In this document: positions 1 to 10,819 of the stretch, piece by piece
Layout of the letters: each line of letters begins with the position of its first letter
Position numbering within the stretch: the stretch's first letter is position 1
Source of the DNA: a bacterium
Lineage (GTDB): Bacteria; CLD3
Assembly (NCBI GenBank): GCA_020850775.1
Contig: JADZEA010000127.1
Coordinates: 1 to 37,436 of the forward strand
Direction of reading: 5' to 3'
DNA: 37,436 nucleotides
Notes under the pieces: generated by a model
What the model saw: the letters and a program-made list of their open reading frames with translations, nothing else
Told to the model about the DNA's origin: nothing
Database searches by the model: none
Translations under genes and position numbers: made by a program

Positions 1-1567
1 CCGATAAAATAACCATTGCAGGAACTTCTTCTGTTTTCAAATTCTCAACTTTGATTGTCAAACCATCAACTTTCAGGTTGTGCCTGAAAATTTCTTCAAT
101 GATTTGATTTGAAGTTTTGTTCGTTACTGCATCAATAATTTCCGTTTTTCCTCTGTCAACAAGTTGTTCGCTAACGTCTGAATCAACTCTTGCAAACGAA
201 ACTTCGTGGTTTTTCATCTCAAGGTGTTGAACGTAGTGAGTGTCAATCTCAGAATCCATAAAAAGTGCTTCCAGGTCTTGTTCCTTGAAAAGTCTCAGGT
301 AAGAAGATTGTGTAACTTCGTTAGAAACGTAAAAAACTTTATTCTTATTTTTTTCTTTGTTCCGTTCAAGGTATTCTTCAATCGTTACAAAATCACCTTT
401 TGTTGATTTAAAAAGCACAATTTCCTTAACTTGTTCATAAAATTTTTCGTCGCTGAGAACTCCGAATTTCACAAAAGGACTGATGTCTTCCCAAAATTTT
501 ACAAACTGTTCTTTATCTTTTCTAAAAAGTTCGTTTAGCTTATCCGCAACCTTTTTTTGAATGTGGGTTGCAAGTTTTCTGACATTCGGGTCATTTTGCA
601 AAGCACTTCTTGAAACGTTCAAAGGAATATCCGGAGAATCGATTGCTCCTTGCAAAACTGTTAAAAATTGTGGAATTAAATCCTGACAATTGTCTGAAAC
701 ATAAACTTCGTTACAGTAAAGTTTGATGTGTCCTTTTGATGAATCGAATTCGTGTTTGAGTTTTGGAAAGTAAAGAATTCCTGTTAGATTTATTGGAAAA
801 TCAAGATTTAAGTGTATCCAAAACAAAGGCTTATCAGAATAAGGATAAAGATAGTCGTAAAATTCAACGTAATCTTTTTCTTCCAAATTCGTTGGTGATT
901 TTGTCCAAAGTGCTTCTTTTTCATTTATTTTTGAACCATTAAACTCAATTGGAATTGGAATGAATTTGCAATATTTTCCAAGAATTTCACGAATTCTAAA
1001 CTCGCTGTTAAATTCCAATGCGTCTTCTGAAAGGTGTAAAATTACGTCTGTTCCGTGTTCAGAACGTTCTGAACCTGTGATTTCAAATTCTGTCGTTCCA
1101 ACTGAAACCCATTTTATTGCCTGGCTTTCTTCTTTGTAGGAAAGCGAAATAAGTTCAACCTTTTCTGCAACCATAAAAGCCGAGTAAAAACCAAGCCCAA
1201 AGTGTCCAATCAATTGTTTTTGAGAATCACCACCCTGATATTTTTTTGCAAATTCTTCAGCCCCCGAAAAAGCAACTTGATTGATGTATTTTTTCACTTC
1301 ATCGGCAGTCATTCCAATTCCGTTATCGGAAATCGTGATTGTTTTTGCGTTTGTGTCAAGTTTGACTGTGATTTTAAAATCTTTTTCGCCTTTGTATTCC
1401 TGAGTTAGTGAAAGATGTTTTAGTTTTGCAATTGCATCGTGAGAGTTTGAGACAAGTTCACGTAAAAAAATATCCGTGTCTGCGTAAAGCCATTTTTTAA
1501 TAATTGGCAAAATGTTTTCAGTGTGGACTGAAATGCTGCCTTTTTCGTTAAATTCTTTGTTTATCAT
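1..1567 (-). CDS. htpG: Molecular chaperone HtpG (Hsp90 family); starts at 1567, C-terminus runs off the left window edge
   Basis: Reverse-strand translation from ATG at 1565-1567: MINKEFNEKGSISVHTENILPIIKKWLYADTDIFLRELVSNSHDAIAKLK...ITISDNGIGMTADEV...GHFGLGFYSAFMVA, with GHKL-type Hsp90 N-box/G1/G2 motifs. Frame stays open to the window start, which explains its absence from the ORF track. Confidence 0.95.
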   Translation of the reverse strand, partial: MINKEFNEKGSISVHTENILPIIKKWLYADTDIFLRELVSNSHDAIAKLKHLSLTQEYKGEKDFKITVKLDTNAKTITISDNGIGMTADEVKKYINQVAFSGAEEFAKKYQGGDSQKQLIGHFGLGFYSAFMVAEKVELISLSYKEESQAIKWVSVGTTEFEITGSERSEHGTDVILHLSEDALEFNSEFRIREILGKYCKFIPIPIEFNGSKINEKEALWTKSPTNLEEKDYVEFYDYLYPYSDKPLFWIHLNLDFPINLTGILYFPKLKHEFDSSKGHIKLYCNEVYVSDNCQDLIPQFLTVLQGAIDSPDIPLNVSRSALQNDPNVRKLATHIQKKVADKLNELFRKDKEQFVKFWEDISPFVKFGVLSDEKFYEQVKEIVLFKSTKGDFVTIEEYLERNKEKNKNKVFYVSNEVTQSSYLRLFKEQDLEALFMDSEIDTHYVQHLEMKNHEVSFARVDSDVSEQLVDRGKTEIIDAVTNKTSNQIIEEIFRHNLKVDGLTIKVENLKTEEVPAMVILS

Positions 1568-1675
1568 TTCTTAACCCTTAATTTATCTAAATTCTTAATT
1601 GTTTTAAGGCGTAAAAATAACTAAATTCTTGCAAGTAAAAAAATACTTTTTGGTTTTAAAATTAGGACAAAAAAA

Positions 1676-2962
1676 ATGGAAAAATCAGTTAAACTTAAAT
1701 ACAATGGAAGTGAGTTGGAGCTTCCGTTAATCACAGGGACAGAAAACGAACAAGCTTTTGACATTTCTAAGCTACGTGGAGAAACAGGTTTAATCACGCT
1801 TGACGAAGGTTACGGAAACACAGGAGCTTGTGAAAGTTCAATTACTTTTATTGATGGCGACAAAGGAATTTTACGTTACAGAGGCTACGACATTCAGGAT
1901 TTGTGTGAAAAATCAACTTTTATTGAAGTTTGCTACCTTTTGATTAATGGTTCTTTGCCAAACAAAGAAGAGCTTGCTAATTTCACCAAAAAAATTACAC
2001 GGCACACAATGGTTCACGAAGACATTCGTAAATTTTACGATGCTTTACCAAGTCAGGCTCATCCAATGGCATTACTTTCTTCAGTTGTTTGTTCGCTTAG
2101 TGCTTTTTATCAGGATTCAATTGACCCCACAAACGTAAAACACGTTGAAGTTTCTATTTTCAGGCTTCTTGCAAAAATTACAACAATTGCCGCGTACTCG
2201 TACAAAATCTCAATCGGACAACCTTTGATTTACCCGAAAAATTCTATGAACTACACACAAAACTTTTTAAATATGATGTTTGCTTTACCTTCTGAAGATT
2301 ACCAGGTTGATGAAGATGTTGCAAAAGCCCTTGATTTGCTTTTCATTCTCCACGCTGACCACGAACAAAACTGTTCAACTTCTACAGTGAGACTTGTTGG
2401 AAGTAGCCACGCAAATATTTTTGCGGCAGTTTCGGCAGCGATTTGTGCTTTATGGGGACCAAGACACGGCGGAGCAAACCAGGAAGTGATTACAATGCTT
2501 GATTGGATTAACGCAGACGGTGGAAACGTGAAAAAATACGTTGAGTTTGCAAAAGACAAAAAAAATCCTTTCAGATTAATGGGATTTGGACACAGAGTTT
2601 ACAAGAACTTTGACCCAAGAGCAAGAATCATCAAAACTTATTGTGATAAAATCTTGTCAAAAATGAAAATTCACGACCCATTGCTTGACATCGCAAGAGA
2701 ACTTGAAGAAGCAGCACTAAAGGATGATTATTTCATTGAAAAGAAACTTTACCCAAACGTAGATTTTTACAGTGGAATTATTTACAGGGCAATTGGTTTC
2801 CCGGTAAACATGTTTACAGTTTTGTTTGCAATTGGCAGAATGCCAGGTTGGTTAGCTCACTGGAAAGAAATGATGAGCGACCCAACTACAAAGATTGGCA
2901 GACCAAGACAAATTTATTCCGGCTCAACACTTAGAACTTACCTTCCGATAGAACAAAGATAA
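1676..2962 (+). CDS. gltA: Citrate synthase (type II)
   Basis: ORF 428 aa; ESSITFIDGDKGILRYRGYDI, GPRHGGANQEV, MGFGHRVYKNFDPRA, GRPRQIY. Confidence 0.97.
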   Translation: MEKSVKLKYNGSELELPLITGTENEQAFDISKLRGETGLITLDEGYGNTGACESSITFIDGDKGILRYRGYDIQDLCEKSTFIEVCYLLINGSLPNKEELANFTKKITRHTMVHEDIRKFYDALPSQAHPMALLSSVVCSLSAFYQDSIDPTNVKHVEVSIFRLLAKITTIAAYSYKISIGQPLIYPKNSMNYTQNFLNMMFALPSEDYQVDEDVAKALDLLFILHADHEQNCSTSTVRLVGSSHANIFAAVSAAICALWGPRHGGANQEVITMLDWINADGGNVKKYVEFAKDKKNPFRLMGFGHRVYKNFDPRARIIKTYCDKILSKMKIHDPLLDIARELEEAALKDDYFIEKKLYPNVDFYSGIIYRAIGFPVNMFTVLFAIGRMPGWLAHWKEMMSDPTTKIGRPRQIYSGSTLRTYLPIEQR

Positions 2963-2971
2963 TTTTAACGC

Positions 2972-3011
2972 AAACCTTCAAAATTTTCCAATAGTTTTGA
3001 AGGTTTTTTTT
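2972..3011 (+). terminator. Intrinsic terminator downstream of gltA
   Basis: Inverted repeat AAACCTTCAAAA (2972-2983) / TTTTGAAGGTTT (2995-3006) followed by a T-run. Confidence 0.85.
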
Positions 3012-3025
3012 AGGAAAGCAATTTT

Positions 3026-4555
3026 ATGAAAAATGTCCTTTTAATAATTCTTGATGGTTTTGGCTACAAAAAAGAAACGGAAGGAAATGCAATCAAACTC
3101 GCAAAACCAATTTTTTACGAAAACCTGATTAAAAGCTATCCAAACACGGTAATTGATGCTTGTGGCGAAGAAGTCGGGCTTCCGCAAGGTCAGATGGGAA
3201 ATTCAGAAGTCGGACACACAAACATTGGTTCAGGAAGAATTGTTTACCAGGACATTACAAAAATTGACGTTGAAATCCGGGAAGGCAGATTCTTCAAAAA
3301 TGAAGTCTTGTTAAACTCAATTTCACACGCAAAAAATAACCAAAAACCTTTGCACTTAATCGGGCTTGTTTCTGACGGAGGAGTTCACAGCAGCCTGAAT
3401 CATCTTTACGCAATTCTTGAACTGTGCAAAATCCAAGACTTGAAAGATGTTTTTGTTCACGCTTTGACTGACGGAAGAGATACTTCACCAAACAGTGGAA
3501 TCGGTTTTATCAAAGAACTTCACGAAAAAACACAAAAAATTGGTGTCGGAAAAATTGCCGTAATTTCAGGCCGTTACTACGGAATGGACAGAGACAAACG
3601 TTGGGAACGTGTGCAAAAATTCTACGAAGCCTGCGTTGAAAACAAAGGCGATTCCGCCGAAAATCCAGTCTTTGCAATGGAAAAATCTTACGAAAATGGA
3701 ATTTCTGACGAGTTTGTTTTGCCGACAGTGATTTTGGAAAATGGAAAACCTGCCGCAAAAATTTCTGACGGAGACGCTGTTTTTTGCTTTAATTTTCGCT
3801 CAGACAGAGTGCGTGAAATTTCAGAAGCACTGGCAAGTGAAAGTTTTGTTGGTTTTTTGAGGAAAAAAACGCTCAAACTTCACTACTCAACGATGACTCA
3901 GTACAAAAAAGAATTTACCTTTCCTGTAGCTTTTCCACCGGAACCACTAACAAACATTCTTGGCGAACTGGTAGCAAAAAAAGGATTGAAACAGCTTAGA
4001 ATTGCTGAAACTGAAAAATACGCTCACGTAACTTTCTTTTTTAACGGAGGACGTGAAGAGCCTTTTGCGAATGAAGACAGAATTTTGATTTCCTCACCAA
4101 AAGTTGCAACCTACGATTTACAACCTGAAATGTCTGCACCTGAAGTTACAAAAGAGCTTTTAGGAGCAATTCAAAGTGAAAAATATAGCTTGATTATTTT
4201 GAACTACGCAAACCCGGACATGGTTGGACACACAGGATTTTTAGAAGCTGCGAAAAAAGCAATTTCTACGATTGACAATTGTCTTTCACAAATTATTCCT
4301 GCATTTTTAGAAAAAAACGGCTCTGTAATTCTAACAGCTGACCACGGAAATTCTGACGAAATGATTGACGCTGAAGGAAACCCAATGACTGCTCATTCCT
4401 TAAACAAAGTGCCTTTTATTTTGATTGACAACGACTTGAAAAACGCTAAACTACGGGAAAACGGGAAACTTTGCGACGTTGCGCCAACAATTTTGGAACT
4501 GATGGAAATTGAGCAGCCAAAAGAAATGACAGGAAAAAGTATGATTGTAAATTAA
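3026..4555 (+). CDS. gpmI: 2,3-bisphosphoglycerate-independent phosphoglycerate mutase
   Basis: ORF 509 aa; [81 protein letters not shown]. Confidence 0.97.
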   Translation: MKNVLLIILDGFGYKKETEGNAIKLAKPIFYENLIKSYPNTVIDACGEEVGLPQGQMGNSEVGHTNIGSGRIVYQDITKIDVEIREGRFFKNEVLLNSISHAKNNQKPLHLIGLVSDGGVHSSLNHLYAILELCKIQDLKDVFVHALTDGRDTSPNSGIGFIKELHEKTQKIGVGKIAVISGRYYGMDRDKRWERVQKFYEACVENKGDSAENPVFAMEKSYENGISDEFVLPTVILENGKPAAKISDGDAVFCFNFRSDRVREISEALASESFVGFLRKKTLKLHYSTMTQYKKEFTFPVAFPPEPLTNILGELVAKKGLKQLRIAETEKYAHVTFFFNGGREEPFANEDRILISSPKVATYDLQPEMSAPEVTKELLGAIQSEKYSLIILNYANPDMVGHTGFLEAAKKAISTIDNCLSQIIPAFLEKNGSVILTADHGNSDEMIDAEGNPMTAHSLNKVPFILIDNDLKNAKLRENGKLCDVAPTILELMEIEQPKEMTGKSMIVN

Positions 4556-4574
4556 GAAAAATCTTAAAAAAATT

Positions 4575-6734
4575 ATGAATGTTTTACGAAGGATTGAAGC
4601 CGCAATTTTTTTAGGAGCAATTTTTACAGTTGCTTCCTGCAAAAACTCACAAAACGAGAAAGAAAATTTAATGCCCCGCACAAACCGTTTGATTAACGAA
4701 ACAAGCCCTTACCTTTTACAGCACGCTCACAATCCTGTTGATTGGTACCCTTGGGGAAACGAAGCTTTGGAACGTGCAAAAACCGAAAACAAACCAATCC
4801 TTGTAAGTATCGGTTACTCTGCTTGTCATTGGTGCCACGTAATGGAACGCGAAAGTTTTGAAATTGATTCTGTCGCAAAAATTATGAATGAAAATTTTAT
4901 TTGCATAAAAGTTGACCGCGAAGAACGTCCCGATATCGACCAAATTTACATGGCTTCTGTTCAAGCAATTACGGGACAAGGAGGTTGGCCTCTGAATGTT
5001 TTTCTAACTCCGGATTGTGAGCCTTTTTATGGCGGAACTTACTTTCCACCAACAAAAATGTACGGAAGACCAAGCTGGACAGATGTTTTGCATTCCATCT
5101 CAAATTATTGGAAACAAAATCCAAACGAAGCAAAACAACAGGCAAACGAACTAAAAATTCACATTGAAAAAATTTCTAAAATCCAGCAAACACAAGGCAA
5201 ACTTACTCCAACTCTTTTGGATTCCGCTTACGAACACTCTGCAAAGCATTTCGACACAATTCACGGAGGTTTTGGAATGCCTCCAAAATTTCCACACACA
5301 ATGGAACTGATGACTTTGTTACGTTTTTACAGCAGAACAAAAAACGAAGGAGCTTTGAAAATTGTTGAGTTTACTTTGCAAAAAATGGCAAACGGTGGAA
5401 TTTATGACCAGCTTGGCGGAGGCTTTGCACGTTACTCAACAGATGAAAAATGGCTTGTTCCACACTTTGAAAAAATGCTTTACGACAATGCTTTACTTTC
5501 AAGAACTTACCTTGAAGCCTTCCAAACAACGAAAAACCCGTTTTACAAACAAGTTGCAGAAGAGATTTTTGCTTACATTCTTGAAAAAATGACAAGCAAA
5601 GAAGGTGGTTTTTTTTCTGCTGAAGATGCGGACAGCGAAGGTGAAGAAGGAAAATTTTACGTTTGGACAAAAAAGGAGACGGAAGAAGTTTTAAACAAAA
5701 AAGAGGCTGAAATTTTTAATGGGTTTTACGACGTAACCGAACACGGAAATTTTGAAAATGGAAAAAGCATTTTAAACATTCAGTTTTCGTTTGAAGATTA
5801 CGCAAAAACAAACAAACTCTCAACTGCGGAACTTTCGCAAATTTTAAAAACTTGCAAACAAAAACTTTACGCAATTCGTGAAAAAAGAACTAAACCGGGT
5901 CTCGACGATAAAATCATTGTTTCCTGGAATGGAATGATGCTTTACTCCTTTGTTCAGGGCTACAATATTTTTCAAAACAAAATTTACCTTGAGACAGCAA
6001 AGAAAAACGCAAATTTTATTCTTGCAAAAATGACACAAAAAAGCAAAAGCACACTCAAAACTTATCTTTTCAGGACGCACAAAGACGGAAAAAGCCACTT
6101 GAATGCTTACCTTGAAGATTATTCAATTTTTGGGTTGGCTTTAGTTGAACTTTACTCGGCAACAGGTGAAACAAAATGGCTCGTTGAAGCTGAAAAACTC
6201 GCAAAAACAATGATTGACGAATTTTGGGACAACGATGAAAAAGGTTTTTTCTTTGTCGGTAAAAACCACGAAAAATTAATTGTCCGCACAAAGGATTTTT
6301 ACGACAATGCAACACCTTCAGGGAATTCTGTTGCTTTGGATTTTCTTTTGAGGCTTTCAACTCTGACCGACAACAAAACGTACAAAAAAAATGCTGCCGA
6401 AACTCTTGAAAGCATTGTTTTGGTTGCTGAAAAATATCCGGGCAGTTTTGGTTACGTTTTGCTGACGACTGATTTTGCGATTGAAAACCCAAAGGAAATC
6501 GTGATTTTGGGGAATGAAAACAAGGAATTTTTAAAGGCACTTTACAGCGATTTTTACCCGAACAAAGTTGTAGTTCTTGCAAATAATTTTACAAAAGATG
6601 ACGAAAAAATTGTTCCGCTTCTTGAAGGAAGAACAAAAATTGATGGGAAAACAACAGCTTTTGTTTGCAAAAATTTTGTTTGCAAACTTCCCGTAACCGA
6701 CGTGAAAGATTTTGAGAAGGCACTAAAAAATTAA
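4575..6734 (+). CDS. YyaL/SSP411 (DUF255) thioredoxin-domain protein with a possible lipoprotein signal peptide
   Basis: ORF 719 aa; [60 protein letters not shown] is the family hallmark; N-terminal extension [22 protein letters not shown]. Confidence 0.92.
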   Translation: MNVLRRIEAAIFLGAIFTVASCKNSQNEKENLMPRTNRLINETSPYLLQHAHNPVDWYPWGNEALERAKTENKPILVSIGYSACHWCHVMERESFEIDSVAKIMNENFICIKVDREERPDIDQIYMASVQAITGQGGWPLNVFLTPDCEPFYGGTYFPPTKMYGRPSWTDVLHSISNYWKQNPNEAKQQANELKIHIEKISKIQQTQGKLTPTLLDSAYEHSAKHFDTIHGGFGMPPKFPHTMELMTLLRFYSRTKNEGALKIVEFTLQKMANGGIYDQLGGGFARYSTDEKWLVPHFEKMLYDNALLSRTYLEAFQTTKNPFYKQVAEEIFAYILEKMTSKEGGFFSAEDADSEGEEGKFYVWTKKETEEVLNKKEAEIFNGFYDVTEHGNFENGKSILNIQFSFEDYAKTNKLSTAELSQILKTCKQKLYAIREKRTKPGLDDKIIVSWNGMMLYSFVQGYNIFQNKIYLETAKKNANFILAKMTQKSKSTLKTYLFRTHKDGKSHLNAYLEDYSIFGLALVELYSATGETKWLVEAEKLAKTMIDEFWDNDEKGFFFVGKNHEKLIVRTKDFYDNATPSGNSVALDFLLRLSTLTDNKTYKKNAAETLESIVLVAEKYPGSFGYVLLTTDFAIENPKEIVILGNENKEFLKALYSDFYPNKVVVLANNFTKDDEKIVPLLEGRTKIDGKTTAFVCKNFVCKLPVTDVKDFEKALKN

Positions 6735-6743
6735 GAGAAAATT

Positions 6744-7319
6744 TTAATTTTGCAGTAAAAATAAAACTGTGCAAACAGCCAAAGGAACTGTTAGGTTGTC
6801 GTCAATTTTTGTTGTGTAAAGTTCCACCAAAGTCCCGACAAAGGCACTTGCCAAAGCTGGTAAAAAGCTACTTTCAGGAAAAGCAAAAACCACAAAAAAG
6901 GCACTTACAAAGAATGCAAACGAACCTTCTAAGGATTTTTGCCTAAAAATTTTTGTTTTGCCAAACCTTTTGCCAACTAATGCCGAAAAACTGTCTGAAA
7001 CACTTGCAACACAAAGTCCTGCTGTTGCAAAATATTTTTCGGGAAAAACTAAAGTACAAATCAAAGTTGCAAGCACAAAAAAACTTGCTCCGGTAAGCCT
7101 TTTACTTTCAAACTCACGAAGAATTTTCCCAAAAACCAAGTTAAAAAGCTTTCCGGCTGCGCTAATTTTTAGCCTCAAAAAGTCAGTTAAAACACACAAA
7201 ACCGCAAGTGGAATAAAAAAAGTGAAAAAATCCTGTTTGGGCAAAAAATAAAAACTTAGTGGAACTAAAAGGTAAAGCAAGTGAATTGTTTTTCGTAAAA
7301 TTTCATTTAGAAAATTCAT
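6744..7319 (-). CDS. SEC59/DGK1/VTE5-type membrane protein (CTP-dependent lipid/polyprenol kinase-like)
   Basis: ORF 191 aa, hydrophobic; EILRKTIHLLYLLVPLSFY, SDSFSALVGKRFGKTKI...KSLEGSFAFFVSAFFVV...FVGTLVELYTTKIDDNLTVPLA. Confidence 0.8.
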   Translation of the reverse strand: MNFLNEILRKTIHLLYLLVPLSFYFLPKQDFFTFFIPLAVLCVLTDFLRLKISAAGKLFNLVFGKILREFESKRLTGASFFVLATLICTLVFPEKYFATAGLCVASVSDSFSALVGKRFGKTKIFRQKSLEGSFAFFVSAFFVVFAFPESSFLPALASAFVGTLVELYTTKIDDNLTVPLAVCTVLFLLQN

Positions 7320-7393
7320 TTGAACAGCTTAATTTTATTGTTTGAAGATAAAAAATTTTTGTTCCAAACCTTCTTTAATTTTAAGGATAAAAA

Positions 7394-8419
7394 ATGATTG
7401 ATTTACGAAGCGACACGGTTACAAAACCTTCAAAAGCAATGCTTGAAGTGATGATTAAAGCAGAAGTTGGCGATGATGTTTTTGGTGAAGACCCCACAAT
7501 TAATTTGCTTGAAGAAAAAATTGCGGAACTTTTCGGGAAGGAAAAAGCACTTTTTGTTCCAAGCGGAACAATGGGAAACCAAATTTGTTTGCGAACTCAC
7601 ACAAATTTGGGTGATGAAGTGATTTTAGATTACAACGCACACATTTTTCAGTACGAAGCGGGTTCACCTGCTTCACTTTCAGGAATCCAACTTCACACAA
7701 TTGTTGGTGAAAAAGGGCTTCTGACTGTTTCACAAATCAGGCAGGTAGTTAGAACAGACAACGAACACTTTCCAAAAACAAAACTTGTTTGTCTTGAAAA
7801 CACGCACAATCGTGGCGGCGGAACTTTTTATGCGCTTTCACAACTTGAAGAAATTGGCAATTTTTGCAAGCAAAACAATCTAAAACTTCATCTTGACGGA
7901 GCGAGGCTTTTTAATGCAGCAGTTGCAAGCCAAACAAAAATTGAAGAACTTGCAAAACCTTTTGACTCCGTTTCGGTTTGTTTGAGCAAAGGTTTAGGTT
8001 GTCCAATTGGTTCTGTGATTGTTGGAACGAGGGATTTTATCAAAATGGCAAGGCGAGTTCGTAAATCTTTTGGCGGAGGAATGAGGCAAGCAGGATTTTT
8101 GGCTGCAGCGGGGATTTTTGCACTTGAAAACAATGTTAAAAGGCTTGAGGAAGACCACGTGAACGCAAAATTTTTAGCAGAAAAAATCAATGGAACTGGT
8201 GGAATCAGGGTTGCGGAAGTTCCGACTAACATTGTGATTTTAGAGATTTCAGGAACAAAGTTTAAGTCTGACGAAGAGGCATTGGAAAGTTTAAAAAAAG
8301 CAGGGATTTTGCTTGTTGGGTTTGGAGAAGGGAAACTTAGGGCGGTTACTCATCTTGATGTTTCACGGGAGCAAATTAAAACTGCAAGTGAAACAATTTG
8401 TAAAATTTTCAAAAAATAA
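7394..8419 (+). CDS. ltaE: Low-specificity L-threonine aldolase
   Basis: ORF 341 aa; MIDLRSDTVTKPSKAML, GDDVFGEDPTINLLE, FVPSGTMGNQI, ENTHNRGGG, LHLDGARLFNAAVA, LSKGLGCPIGSVIVG. Confidence 0.95.
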   Translation: MIDLRSDTVTKPSKAMLEVMIKAEVGDDVFGEDPTINLLEEKIAELFGKEKALFVPSGTMGNQICLRTHTNLGDEVILDYNAHIFQYEAGSPASLSGIQLHTIVGEKGLLTVSQIRQVVRTDNEHFPKTKLVCLENTHNRGGGTFYALSQLEEIGNFCKQNNLKLHLDGARLFNAAVASQTKIEELAKPFDSVSVCLSKGLGCPIGSVIVGTRDFIKMARRVRKSFGGGMRQAGFLAAAGIFALENNVKRLEEDHVNAKFLAEKINGTGGIRVAEVPTNIVILEISGTKFKSDEEALESLKKAGILLVGFGEGKLRAVTHLDVSREQIKTASETICKIFKK

Positions 8420-8486
8420 AATGCAGTTTTAAATGGATTTTATTGTTTACCACGTTTGGTTTTTCCAGATTTTTAAAGTAAAAAAA

Positions 8487-8510
8487 AGGCTTGCCAAAAA
8501 TGACAAGCCT
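8487..8510 (-). terminator. Intrinsic terminator downstream of the sigma factor gene
   Basis: Inverted repeat AGGCTTG (8487-8493) / CAAGCCT (8504-8510); on the minus strand it is followed by a T-run (A-run 8480-8486 on plus). Confidence 0.85.
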
Positions 8511-8518
8511 GAATTTTA

Positions 8519-9376
8519 TTAACCAAGGTAGCTTCTTAAAGGTCTGCTTCTTGATTTGTGTCTAAGTCTGCGAATTGCTTTTTTCTTGATTTGGCGTACT
8601 CTTTCGCGTGTCAGACTAAAAAGTTCGCCAATTTCTTCGAGAGTCAGAGGTTTTTCTCTTTCAATTCCAAAGTAAAGTTTTACAACTTTCTTTTCTCTTT
8701 CTGTCAAAGTGTCAAGCACTCTTTCAATCTCAATTCTCAAAGATTCTTGCATTAAAGCGTTGTCAGGAGCAGGTTTTTGGTCGCTTGGAATTACATCAAT
8801 CAAGCTGTTTTTATCTCCGGTTTGGAAAGGCTCGTCAAGTGAAGAATGTCTGCTTGAGATTTTTAAGGTGTTTGCAACTTCGAAAGATTGCAAAGCTAAT
8901 TCTTCAGCAATTTCCTGTGTAGTTGGTTCACGTTCATTGATTTGTTCAAGTTCGCTTGCAACTTTGCTGATTTTGTTTAGCGTTCCTACTCTGTTTAAAG
9001 GCAATCTTACAACTCTTGAGTGTTCTGCCAAAGCCTGCAAGATTGATTGGCGAATCCACCAAACAGCGTAAGAAATGAACTTGAAACCACGAGTTTCGTC
9101 AAATCTTTTAGCAGCTTTGATTAGTCCAAGATTTCCTTCGTTAATTAAATCACCTAAAGAAAGTCCCTGATTTTGGTATTCTTTAGCAACACTAACAACA
9201 AATCTAAGATTTGAAGTTGTCATTTTTTCTAAAGCCCATTGGTCTCCGTCACGAATTTTTTTTGCAAGGTTAATTTCTTCATCAACTGTCAGCAATGAAA
9301 CATCGCTAATTTCTTGCAGATACCTTTCTAATGATTGATTTTCTCTACTTTTATTCTTTGTCGTTATCGCTGTCAT
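8519..9376 (-). CDS. rpoD: RNA polymerase primary sigma-70 family factor (short RpoD/SigA type)
   Basis: ORF 285 aa; [74 protein letters not shown]. Confidence 0.95.
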   Translation of the reverse strand: MTAITTKNKSRENQSLERYLQEISDVSLLTVDEEINLAKKIRDGDQWALEKMTTSNLRFVVSVAKEYQNQGLSLGDLINEGNLGLIKAAKRFDETRGFKFISYAVWWIRQSILQALAEHSRVVRLPLNRVGTLNKISKVASELEQINEREPTTQEIAEELALQSFEVANTLKISSRHSSLDEPFQTGDKNSLIDVIPSDQKPAPDNALMQESLRIEIERVLDTLTEREKKVVKLYFGIEREKPLTLEEIGELFSLTRERVRQIKKKAIRRLRHKSRSRPLRSYLG

Positions 9377-9477
9377 TAAAATTCCTATTCTTAAATTTTG
9401 TTTTAACTCACAATCTAAAAAAACAAGGCTTTAAACTTGATAAATTGAAAATTGTTCCCTTGAATTTTTAAAAACCT

Positions 9478-9517
9478 AAAAAAACGCTTTTTTAAGGCAT
9501 TGCAAGAGCGTTTTTTT
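9478..9517 (-). terminator. Candidate terminator downstream of, and overlapping the 3' end of, the DegT-family gene
   Basis: Inverted repeat AAAAAAACGCT (9478-9488) / AGCGTTTTTTT (9507-9517). On the minus strand the 5' arm lies in the last codons and the 3' arm follows the stop at 9492. The loop is long (about 18 nt). Confidence 0.55.
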
Positions 9518-10691
9518 TAATAATTTCAATTGCGGTTTCGAGTGCTTTTCTACTGACTAAAGGGTGAGTTGGAATGAGTAAAATTTGTTTGGACATCAAA
9601 ACGGAATTTTGGAAAAGAGAAGTGTTTTTTGCCATTTCTCTAAATTCTTCGTACTCTTCAACCTTGTGAAGTGGTCTGTCGTAAAGTGTTGTAATTTCAA
9701 GACCTTGTGCTAAAACTTTGTTTACAATTTCTTGTCTGTTAGCCGGGTTTTTCAGCAAAAGCGGGAATTGATTAAAACACACAAAGCAATTTTTTTCAGG
9801 AAGTTCAGGAACCGTAACTTTAGAAAAATCTTTAAGTTGTGAGTAGAGAAACAATCCATTTTCATTTCGTTTTTCAAAAATCTTTCTGGCGATTCCAAAC
9901 TGCGAACTGCCAAGTTTTTTTTGAAAATTTGTGAATTGAAAACTTTCAAAATCAAGGTGAACTTCTTTGTACTTGAATTTTGAAATCAAAATGTTGAGCA
10001 AAGTGTAAAAAAATGGTCGTACAGCCAAAGTTAAAGCAATTGTCCGTAATTTTTGGTTTGTGAGTTCTTTAGTGCTGAGTTCCCGTAATTTTTTAACTTG
10101 TTCTTCACACGTTTGAAAAATTTGTTCGTTGTTTGTAAAAATTGCTCCGCCATTTAAAGTGGAGAAATTTTTTCCGCGGTTAAAACTGATAACTCCAACT
10201 TCACAAAGTCCACCTGTTTGCTGATTTTTAATTTCACTTCCCATTGAACTTGCTGCGTCTTCAAGTAAAAAAACTTTTTTGTCTGATTTTGTAATTTTAT
10301 CTCTAAGATTTTCAATGTTTTGAGGAATTCCAAACATGTGGATAACTAAAATTGCAAGTGTGTTTTCCGTGATTTCAAAACTGTTTTCATCAATGTTAAA
10401 AGTCTTGAGCGATGTTTCTGCAAGGATTGGTTTTAGCCCTGCTTTTCGGATTGGTAAAATTAAAGAAGGTGCTGTGTAATCTTGTAAAATCACTTCATTT
10501 TTGGTTGGAGAAAGTTTTTTTAGTGATTCTAATGCAAAGTAAATTGCTGTTGTTCCACTGTTTGTAAACAAAACGTGTTTGTTTTTAGTGAAATTTTTTA
10601 GTTGGTCTCCAAAATTATCTTTGCCAAAAAATCCCGCAAAAATGTCTTTTAGCCTCGTTGGAGTTCCTGCTGAAGGTGTAATTATTTTCAT
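9492..10691 (-). CDS. DegT/DnrJ/EryC1/StrS-family PLP-dependent aminotransferase
   Basis: ORF 399 aa; FTNSGTTAIYFALESL, EVILQDYTAPSLILPIRKAGLKPILAE, LLEDAASSMGS, VISFNRGKNFSTLNGGAIFTN (candidate PLP lysine). Confidence 0.85.
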   Translation of the reverse strand: MKIITPSAGTPTRLKDIFAGFFGKDNFGDQLKNFTKNKHVLFTNSGTTAIYFALESLKKLSPTKNEVILQDYTAPSLILPIRKAGLKPILAETSLKTFNIDENSFEITENTLAILVIHMFGIPQNIENLRDKITKSDKKVFLLEDAASSMGSEIKNQQTGGLCEVGVISFNRGKNFSTLNGGAIFTNNEQIFQTCEEQVKKLRELSTKELTNQKLRTIALTLAVRPFFYTLLNILISKFKYKEVHLDFESFQFTNFQKKLGSSQFGIARKIFEKRNENGLFLYSQLKDFSKVTVPELPEKNCFVCFNQFPLLLKNPANRQEIVNKVLAQGLEITTLYDRPLHKVEEYEEFREMAKNTSLFQNSVLMSKQILLIPTHPLVSRKALETAIEIIKKNALAMP

Positions 10692-10819
10692 AAATTTTTC
10701 TTAATTTTTTTTGGCTTGAAAATAATGAATGTTTTTTAGCTTTTTAAGTCTAAAGTGAAAAAAAGCTGAAATCGTAAAGTTTTTTTATTAAAATTGCACG
10801 TTGACTTTTTACTAAGGTT

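Noticed and set aside
2299-2559. Minus-strand ORF of 86 aa inside gltA, with similar antisense ORFs inside other genes (e.g. 6070-6582, 12138-12458, 21102-21509, 31093-31467, 13468-13893)
   Set aside because: Fully overlapped by well-recognised genes on the other strand, with low-complexity translations (Phe/Leu/Lys/Arg/Gln-rich) typical of shadow ORFs in AT-rich DNA.
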